Origin: Branchiostoma floridae
Lineage: Eukaryota > Chordata > Leptocardii > Amphioxiformes > Branchiostomatidae
DNA length: 58,129 bases
Direction: 5' to 3'
Assembly (NCBI RefSeq): GCF_000003815.2
Contig: NC_049982.1
Span: forward strand, 30,523,530 to 30,581,658
The notes under the pieces are model-generated. The model saw only the letters and a list, made by a program, of their open reading frames with translations. It was not told the origin of the DNA and made no database searches. A program made the position numbers and the translations under genes. This document shows, one piece after another, positions 57,881-58,129 of the stretch. Numbering within the stretch: the first letter of the stretch is position 1; each line of letters begins with the position of its first letter.

Positions 57881-58129
57881 CAAAATATAACCTTCTTGGC
57901 GAAGGTAACAATGGTCCATTTCGCTACAAAGGTAATTCGAACTGTTTGGTGGAGTATCCTATCTTCACGTAAAAACGATAACCACGTTTGACTGCGGAAA
58001 CTTGATGAAATATCCATCAACTCTCGTCTACTTCGCTCTTGCTAGCGCTATTTTCTTGTAATCTCCAAGCAGATCTTGCTGTGGTAAATGGGAACGAGCC
58101 AAAGCTCCATCTCATAACGTGAATGTCGT
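57881..58129. other. Right edge, nothing recognised
   Basis: Non-repetitive by eye, no splice-bounded frame. Confidence 0.4.

Overview
The window looks like nuclear DNA of a marine invertebrate deuterostome, most probably an amphioxus (Branchiostoma). The evidence is short exons with consensus GT/AG splice sites spread over kilobases, a chordate-type PARP14 gene, tRNA-derived SINEs, many fold-back and terminal-inverted-repeat elements, microsatellites, and two 100-N assembly gaps (19703-19802, 56531-56630). There are no operons, CRISPR arrays or prokaryotic signals. The species call is inference.

Layout. At 1-432 lies the 3'-terminal exon of an unrecognised plus-strand gene. From 433 to 14.6 kb I find no gene I can support firmly: there is a CpG-rich patch with YY1-like motifs (3.4-4.0 kb), a threefold ~140-bp tandem repeat, a 209-bp hairpin element and a complex dispersed repeat with 162-bp units (8.2-10.3 kb). 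At 14667-18290 and 22817-25573 lie two paralogous minus-strand genes for small secreted proteins (197 and 187 aa). Each has a TATA box, a short non-coding first exon and four coding exons joined by three phase-0 introns. Between 26 and 31 kb is mostly repeat DNA, including a second copy of the 8.2-kb repeat. From 54771 down to 31075 (minus strand) runs one large PARP14-like gene. I could follow it through 17 exons whose phases all agree, giving at least 2,342 residues: P/Q-rich N-terminus, three RRM-like domains, KH-like array, macro1, macro2, macro3, KH-WWE and ADP-ribosyltransferase domain. Its 5' end is not resolved. Its introns hold hairpin MITEs, a piggyBac-like element, SINEs and a ~25-copy 38-bp minisatellite. 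From 54.8 to 58.1 kb are a long SINE, a relic ORF resembling the N-terminus of KIAA1958/DUF3504-type proteins, a fold-back element around the second gap, and an inverted copy of an octamer-rich repeat.

Biology. PARP14-type proteins are mono-ADP-ribosyltransferases and ADP-ribose readers/erasers in interferon and IL-4/STAT6 responses. The two small genes are the most interesting part. They share signal peptides, five cysteines, an N-glycosylation sequon and four predicted helical segments. Their exon plan (signal peptide plus helix A; short loop exon; helix B and C; helix D; all introns phase 0) is the classic plan of short-chain class-I helical cytokines. I propose them as candidate invertebrate-chordate four-helix cytokines. 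That is an inference from gene structure and pattern, not a proven homology. The linkage to a PARP14-like gene may be coincidental.
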